Assembly (NCBI GenBank): GCA_030549775.1
Contig: CM060178.1
Location: forward strand, 65,400,896 to 65,464,895
Origin: Tamarix chinensis
Lineage: Eukaryota > Streptophyta > Magnoliopsida > Caryophyllales > Tamaricaceae
Length of the DNA stretch: 64,000 nt
Direction of reading: 5' to 3'
Shown here: positions 58,228 to 64,000 of the stretch, one piece after another
Position numbering within the stretch: the first letter of the stretch is position 1
Layout of the letters: each line of letters opens with the position of its first letter
Made by a program: the position numbers and the translations under genes
The notes under the pieces: generated by a model
Told to the model about the DNA's origin: nothing
Seen by the model: the letters and a program-made list of their open reading frames with translations, nothing else
Database searches by the model: none

Positions 58228-59885
58228 TAGAAAATACTAGTAGAAAATCCCAACTCAACAAAGAACAGCTGATTTCCTGTTATGCCATTGCCGCAACAAC
58301 CACAACAATGACAATCACCACAACTCATGATTCTTATTTCACATCACATCCTTTTTCTTTTTTCTGGGTATTTTTTTTTATCTTAAAACCAGAAATTGTC
58401 AACAAAGGAAGGGAGGAGGGGTTGGGGGAAACAATAAAAATAAAAATTCAAAGAACGGTGTAGATGATTTTTCCATAAAAAATGTAAAATAATTCCATCA
58501 TTTTTTTCTCTTTAATACAACATATTGGAAATCATTTGGCTCAGGAAGTATAGATGATTCATCCTTTCCACCCCCCATCAAACTAGCAATTGAAGCAGGG
58601 TTTTTAACATGACAGAAGCAGAAATAAGAGCAGCTAATTCAGTAAAATCGGGGGACAACACAACGCGCCGAACTCACTGCACTCCAAATTTAGATAGAAT
58701 CTGCATGTTGAACAAAGCATATTCCCACTTAAGCTATGTCTTTACACATCAATCCATTATTTACCCATCGATCCATCCCCCCCTCTTCGGTTACTTTTCT
58801 GTTCGATCAAACATTCCCTGTTAATTTACCACCCCCTTCCTTTTCTTACCTTATTATTATTATTCTTATTGAAGGGGTGATCACCTGACTTCTGCGTATA
58901 TTTGTCTCTGCTCTAAATTCCTATTTTCCCTAACTATCCTGTCATTAGTTTGTTATATGTGGATGAACTACTATTAGGAATTTCAACTTTCTATTTATAA
59001 TTTCTATCTTCCTCCTCCCAACTTCTTCTTTGTTCATTTTCAACTTCGACAAAAATGCATCAAAAAATCAAATGACACTATGATGAGCGATTATGATTTC
59101 TACCAGGTCATTTCAATAACTACACATATTCATTGTTTGCGGTGCCCGTGCTCTCCTTTTACTATGTTACCAAAATAATTCCAGAACCTATTAACAATTT
59201 TGATAAGCTTAGAAACTGAATCAGTCCGGAGCGCTTACCTTTCCTCCGCCGACGGAAAAAAAAATTTCGAATCGAGGGCTGAAGTTATGGAGATACTAAT
59301 GGGGAAGAAGAACGGGAGAGGATTAGGAGATAAACAGATTGGAAGGTTGTAGAGGAAGAACAAGTGGCTGAGATAACGTTTTCAGCTACGAATGAAGGGT
59401 TCGGTAAGGAAATCATCTGAGATGGATAATGGATCATGCGGTTGCTTGTTGTTGTCCTCAGCTGTGCGGTTCTGCCGTCGCGCCTCACTGGTTTCTACAA
59501 CCTGTTGTGGTGGCGACGGACAACAGCTGCTGGTTTGGTGGTGACTGGTGCGACATTGGCCGGGGTCGAAGGACAGAAGGCAAGGAAATGACTGAGGAGG
59601 TCGGGATTTCAAAAATATGAACAGAACAGAATATCGCAAATATGGCTCGCTCCTGTGCCGGGTAAATGTGCGTGTCCTGGCCGTGGGAGTTGCCAAACAA
59701 ACTGTCCTTCTCTCTGAAATATTAGTTGTGAGCATCTGTACATTTTTAACACAAACTTTAACTACTAATATATATATTTTTTGTATATATAAATAAAAAT
59801 ATTAAAAATAATATTAGAACAATATTTTTTAACATAAATATTATAACAATTATAATTTTATGTCATAACTTATTATATATATTAG
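58228..59885 (-). other. Interior of CACTA-C, right part, with a leader/first-exon-like block
   Basis: The block 59236-59640 is GC-richer than its surroundings. Read on the minus strand it ends at a donor-like GGAAAGGTAAGCG (about 59240), followed by intron-like AT-rich DNA, resembling the 5' exon of a plant gene. Overlapping open frames here do not settle on one. With the 3'-exon-like piece near 52.8 kb, it suggests a captured gene with its start at the right. Unproven. Confidence 0.3.
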
Positions 59886-60190
59886 AATTAAATAGGGGTA
59901 TGTTAATATATTGCCCTACTAGATAGTACCAAATGGGGGAAAAATTTTCATTGCCCTATTTTATAAGAATAAATGGAGGGATTTTAGTATTGCACTATTT
60001 ATTATGATTAAATAGGAGAATTTTTAATCATTACCCTATTAGATTGGATTAAACAGGGAAAATTTTATATTGCCCCATTTGTTAAAATCAATTAGGAAAA
60101 ATTTTAATTGCTCTATTTGATTATCTATAATAGGGCAATTTTATAATTACCCTATTTAATATCCTAAAATTGCCCTATTTGTCTATATTT
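59886..60190. repeat. Right subterminal repeats of CACTA-C
   Basis: TTGCCCTATTTG/AATAGGGGAATTTT units in both orientations, mirroring 52076-52490. Confidence 0.88.
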
Positions 60191-60202
60191 CTTGTAGTGT
60201 TG

Positions 60203-61798
60203 TCTTATAACTCCGTGGTTTTAGATATAAGTGCTAACTGGACTCCTCCTTTTATGTTGGGTGCCTTGTTCCTGACTAACTGTAAACTGGGGCCTCAATT
60301 CCCAAGATGGCTTCAGAATTGGGGAAGTATTTCACAGCTTCATATATCATCTACTGGAATTTCAGATTCGATTCCTGCATGGTTCTGGAATGTATCCGTT
60401 GGAGCATCCGCGTTAGTGCTTTCAAATAATAAATTCCGTGGCACATTGGTAGATTCTCCAGTTCTGTTCTAGAACGGTCCTTCCATAGATTTGAGCAACA
60501 ACTTTCTAGAGGGCCCTATACCATCATTTTTCAGAACCGCTGGCAGTCTAGTTCTCTCAAAAAACAAGCTCTCTGGGTCGTTTGCTCCTTTTATGTGCGA
60601 ATTTGGCGAAGACATTCACGGGGATTATGGGCACATTCTAGATCTTTCATATAATTTCATCTCAGGAGAGTTTCCTGATTGCTGGAAGCAAGGCAGTGGC
60701 TTAGGCGTTTTGGTGTTATCCAACAATAACTTCTCTGGAAAGATTCCTGGATCTTTAGGTTTTCTTCAAAACTTAGAGGTGCTGCATCTGAGAAACAATA
60801 GATTCCACGGGCATCTACCATCCTCCTTGAGGAGATGTTCTAATTTTTATCATGTAGATACTACAAACAACATCCTGTCAGGAAAAATACCCCCATGGAT
60901 TGGGAATAGCCTGCCAAACTTTCAGTTCCTCATCCTAAGAAATAATCTATTCACTGGCACCATCCCTTCCCAGCTATGTAAGTTACCTTTGTTGCTGATA
61001 TTTGACCTTTCTTCAAATAATATCTCTGGTACTATACCGCGTTGCATATACAACTTATTGGCCATGGGTGAGTCAGGACTTGACATTAATGATGACGTTT
61101 CATACTCTTTTGGCATAATGGGACCACCGATGGACTTTGCTTCCTTCATACGGAATGGAGTTGAAGCTGAATACAATACAACTTTGGGTCTAGTTAAGGC
61201 TATCGATTTGTCAAGTAACAGGTTGGAAGGGGAAATTCCAAGTGGCCTTTCAAATCTCGTAGCATTAATCTCTTTGAACTTGTCAAGAAACCAACTAGAA
61301 GGACCGTTGAGTGGAAAGTTAGATCGATTGAAGTCCTTACAGTTTCTAGACCTGTCGATGAATCGGCTTTCTGGTGAAATTCCAACAAGCTTTGCGGATA
61401 TGAGTTCCTTGAGCAACTTGAACTTGTCGTATAACAACCTGTCCGGGAGAATACCGACTGGAACTCAACTGCAGACCTTTGATGCTACATCATTTGCCGG
61501 AAATATTCCGGGACTTTGTGGTAAGCCACTTTCGGAATTGTGTCCAGGAGATGAGGCACCAGCGAAGGACTCTCCTGGGCAAGAAAGGGATGGAAATGAT
61601 GGAACTCATGGAGAGGAAGAAGATTGGCTTATGTCTACAGGGTTGTATATTAGTGTTGGTCTTGGGTTTGCGACTGGATTCTGGGGGATTTGCGGGGCCT
61701 TGATATTTAGCAGAACCATGAGATACGGCTGCTTTCGGTTCTTGGATCGCGTATATGATAGGCTCTACATCTTGGTTAAATTTCAAGGGCGACGCTGA
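60203..61798 (+). pseudogene. LRR receptor-like protein (EIX/Cf type), C-terminal half
   Basis: It continues the frame of 50567-52069 exactly after one TTG: YLDL is followed by SYNSVVLDISANWTPPFML. More LRRs follow (HLRNNRFHGHLPSSLRRC, LSSNRLEGEIPSGLSNL, NLSYNNLSGRIPTGTQLQ), then the C-terminal cap (GLCGKPLSELCPGDEAP), an acidic stretch, one membrane segment (about residues 981-1003, ISVGLGFATGFWGICGALIF) and a short basic tail of about 29 residues, with no kinase domain. A nonsense TAG at 60470-60472 stands where glutamine is expected. The joined length of 1032 codons is normal for the family. Introns are absent. Confidence 0.92.
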
Positions 61799-63560
61799 TG
61801 ATAGCCACTACCAAGTGCTCTGTTGCTTTGAAACCTTGATGCTTCTCCGCTTGTTTTTCTTTTCTTTTTTCTTTGAACACTAGTAGCTATTTTCCTCGTT
61901 TGTTTGTTGTATCTCGTTATTAAAAAGAAAAGACTAGTATGCAACTTAAGTGCAAAATTGACAGCGCATCACGTAGCAATAGGGTTACACTCGTATCCAT
62001 TTACGATATCTAATTTAATGAGATCCTACGTATCTTAGTACTGTGCAATCCATGACAATAATATCAGAGCACGGGGGAGAATGTGAGAGAGTACGTATGA
62101 ATGTAGGAAGAGAAATAAGGCATCGCGCTCCAATCCACATAATGGATTCATTTCCGTCCTACGGATGGCTTTAGCAAGGGAAATATAACCCATTTCTTAG
62201 AGCCCACATAAATGCTTAATGGGAGAATCTGAAGCTCTCTCTCTTTTCTCTCTCTCTCTCTCTCTTGCGCGCGTGTTTTTGTTTCGGTCCGTGCCGTTCA
62301 TCAGCTGGTCATGGTGACTTCTTAATTATATCCTAACAAGAATTGCAATGGATAGAATTTGCTGTGCTTAATTTTTATATAACTATATATAAATAATGTG
62401 GTGGAGGATTTATGCATTGAACAGAACTTTGATTATTTATTTATAATCTAGGTTATAACATACTTATATATAGATCAAAATATCAGTATGCATTAGATAA
62501 TTCGGACGCACTCAAATAGATGCTACAATAATTTTCCTTGGTGCCAGTAATTAATAACTATACTAATTATGCATGGACTAAGTATTAAGGATATGTATAA
62601 TAAAACAGAGAAAAAAAAAAGACAGAGAAAGTGTCTTTGTGCCAGTTTCGGATCACACGCCGGCCGTGGAGTGTTGGATATGCAATGAATGTAGAATGAT
62701 TCAGCGACCCTCAGGGTCGTCTACCCTTAGCTGATATGGCTTACACATAAGCAATTTTTTGATTTGTTGGCAAGGCATAAATTGAGCACAACCATCCGTA
62801 GCATTAATGTATTGGGAAATGTCAGAAAAACGGTGAACAATGAAAAGACTCCTAGTTAATGCCAGCTTCTAGCTCTACTGGTTACGCTAGTAATTTTGCC
62901 GACCCGTGTTCTTCTATAGCAGTATTTAAATGTAGTCTATTTTGTCTTAGAAAGAATGTTGATTAATCTTTTATTAAAATTGATCAATGCAGGATTATGA
63001 AATAAATTCTGTACGCCTTATAAATTTATTCTTGAATTACAAGTTGCTAAAGGAGTACACTTATCGAATAAGATAAATATTTTTTATAAAATAAATAGTA
63101 TCATTATATACGTCTTTTGTGTATTTACTTTCACTAAAAGTATGAATATTTAACATCAAAATATAAAAGGTTGGTGTCTTTTTTATGTTATAATAATATC
63201 ACCGGCTAATCTCGATGATATATTTGTGGTTCTAATTATGTATTTTAACTGCATAGAATCATTATATAATACCAAAAATATAATTATATACATTCATAAC
63301 GTATTAGTTAGTTATTAAACATTTTCATCCAACATATTAACCTTTCATAATATTTCAAAGCTATGCCATTTATGGCCGAATATATTTATTTTATAATATT
63401 TATGATCATACAAATATCAAAAATAATGATTCAATAAAAATTTTAGTATGCTATAATTTACAGGAAATTTTTAACTTAGGTCATTTTAATACATTAAATA
63501 TATAACATATTAGGTTCATCTTTATATATATATATAGACACATAAAAATATATAGACACA
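61799..63560. other. Non-coding region downstream of the RLP gene
   Basis: The first 150 bp are T-rich and probably hold the gene's 3' untranslated region. A CT tract lies at about 62237-62265, followed by AT-rich DNA. No gene is seen. Confidence 0.55.
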
Positions 63561-63598
63561 CACACATATTAAATATATAACATATTAGGTACCATGCA

Positions 63599-64000
63599 AT
63601 TTTCGGATTTGGATTAAGCTAGTTCGGGTTGGAGTCATTTGAGTTAAACTTGAGTGGTCGAGTAAGATTCAGATCGTTCGATTTACCTTAACAGATCGGA
63701 TCTTTTCGGCTTTAGATGGATTGGTTGGATTGAAATCTCTCATTCATTCATGCACCACCGGATTGTTATTTGAATATTGTTGTCCTAGTTTCGGTGAAAA
63801 ATTACATTTCTTTACTCTATTATTGTGTCTCCTTTATAAATGGGGCTTTATAGTGTCTATATGCATCCAATCAAATGCCTATATTCATCTCTATCCAACC
63901 ATCTCAACATTGGGAATAAAAAATAATATTAAAAAGGTGGGCCAATGGGATCACATGTGCTACATAGTAATATAACTTTATATACCATGCATATATTCTT
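63599..64000. repeat. Dispersed repeat, second copy (cut by window end)
   Basis: Aligns with about 22590-22990 at high identity in the same orientation and continues past the window. The open frame at 63721-63975 is not conserved in the other copy and is not a gene. Confidence 0.65.

Larger units (their letters stand above)
52070..60199. mobile_element. CACTA-C, non-autonomous CACTA element inserted in the RLP gene
   Basis: The left end CACTACAAGATATATAG and the inverted right end CACTACAAGAAATATAG match at 25 of 28 terminal positions. TTG stands directly on both sides (52067-52069 and 60200-60202), the 3-bp duplication expected for CACTA elements. Subterminal arrays are built from AATAGGGCAAT motifs, unrelated to those of copies A and B, so this is a different family. 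No transposase reading was found. The interior holds exon-like fragments and a 3.7-kb solo LTR; without it the element is about 4.4 kb. Confidence 0.94.

Noticed and set aside
60922..61786. Minus-strand open frames over the RLP C-terminal half
   Set aside because: Antisense shadows of the LRR reading, which is clearly the coding strand.

Overview
The window is plant nuclear DNA. It is AT-rich and contains plant-type telomere motifs (TTTAGGG), plant Copia retrotransposons, CACTA (En/Spm) DNA transposons with TNP2-like and Ulp1-like genes, long solo LTRs with TGTAAYACCCC termini, and one leucine-rich-repeat receptor-like protein (RLP) gene of the EIX/Cf type. An angiosperm, probably a eudicot, fits best; no species can be named from sequence alone. 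No rRNA, tRNA or CRISPR was seen. Almost all the DNA is transposon-derived, and the only recognisable host gene is broken.

Layout, left half. 1-4478 is the 5' side of a minus-oriented CACTA element (copy A) that has lost its transposase. It sits in a relic of a Copia element (4479-5545). 7312-13599 is a complete but decayed Copia element (Copia-1) with two LTRs, an intact gag and a pol carrying stops. It is inserted in repeat DNA rich in CGGCAAA...TGCCG motifs. 14.2-18.1 kb is AT-rich and full of simple and diverged tandem repeats. 19571-20717 is a degenerate interstitial telomere-like array, directly followed by an LTR with a methionine-tRNA primer site (20718-21911).

Layout, middle. 23083-45552 is one Copia element (Copia-2) stretched to 22.5 kb by three nested insertions. 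These are a 5.0-kb solo LTR (24956-29924, target duplication CCACT), a 1.0-kb solo LTR (31518-32533, TTAAT) and a CACTA element (copy B, 33375 to about 43470). Copy B carries a TNP2-type transposase pseudogene, an 11-exon second gene ending in a Ulp1-like cysteine protease domain, and an open 157-codon frame of unknown function.

Layout, right. 45.5-50.3 kb is AT-rich and holds several MITE-like inverted repeats. The RLP gene starts at 50567 and ends at 61798. It is split by an 8.1-kb CACTA element (52070-60199, duplication TTG), which itself contains a 3.7-kb solo LTR (54507-58222, duplication TAAAA). Taking the insertion and one TTG away leaves one 1032-codon frame, with two glutamine-type nonsense codons and no frameshift. 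The remainder to 64000 is non-coding apart from a dispersed repeat shared with 22.4-23.0 kb.

The genes do not form a pathway. The order of nesting gives a relative history: RLP gene, then CACTA-C, then solo LTR; and Copia-2, then two solo LTRs and CACTA copy B. Nonsense codons that can be compared with a sister copy or family consensus are mostly C-to-T changes on the coding strand, or the complementary G-to-A, as expected from decay of methylated cytosines.
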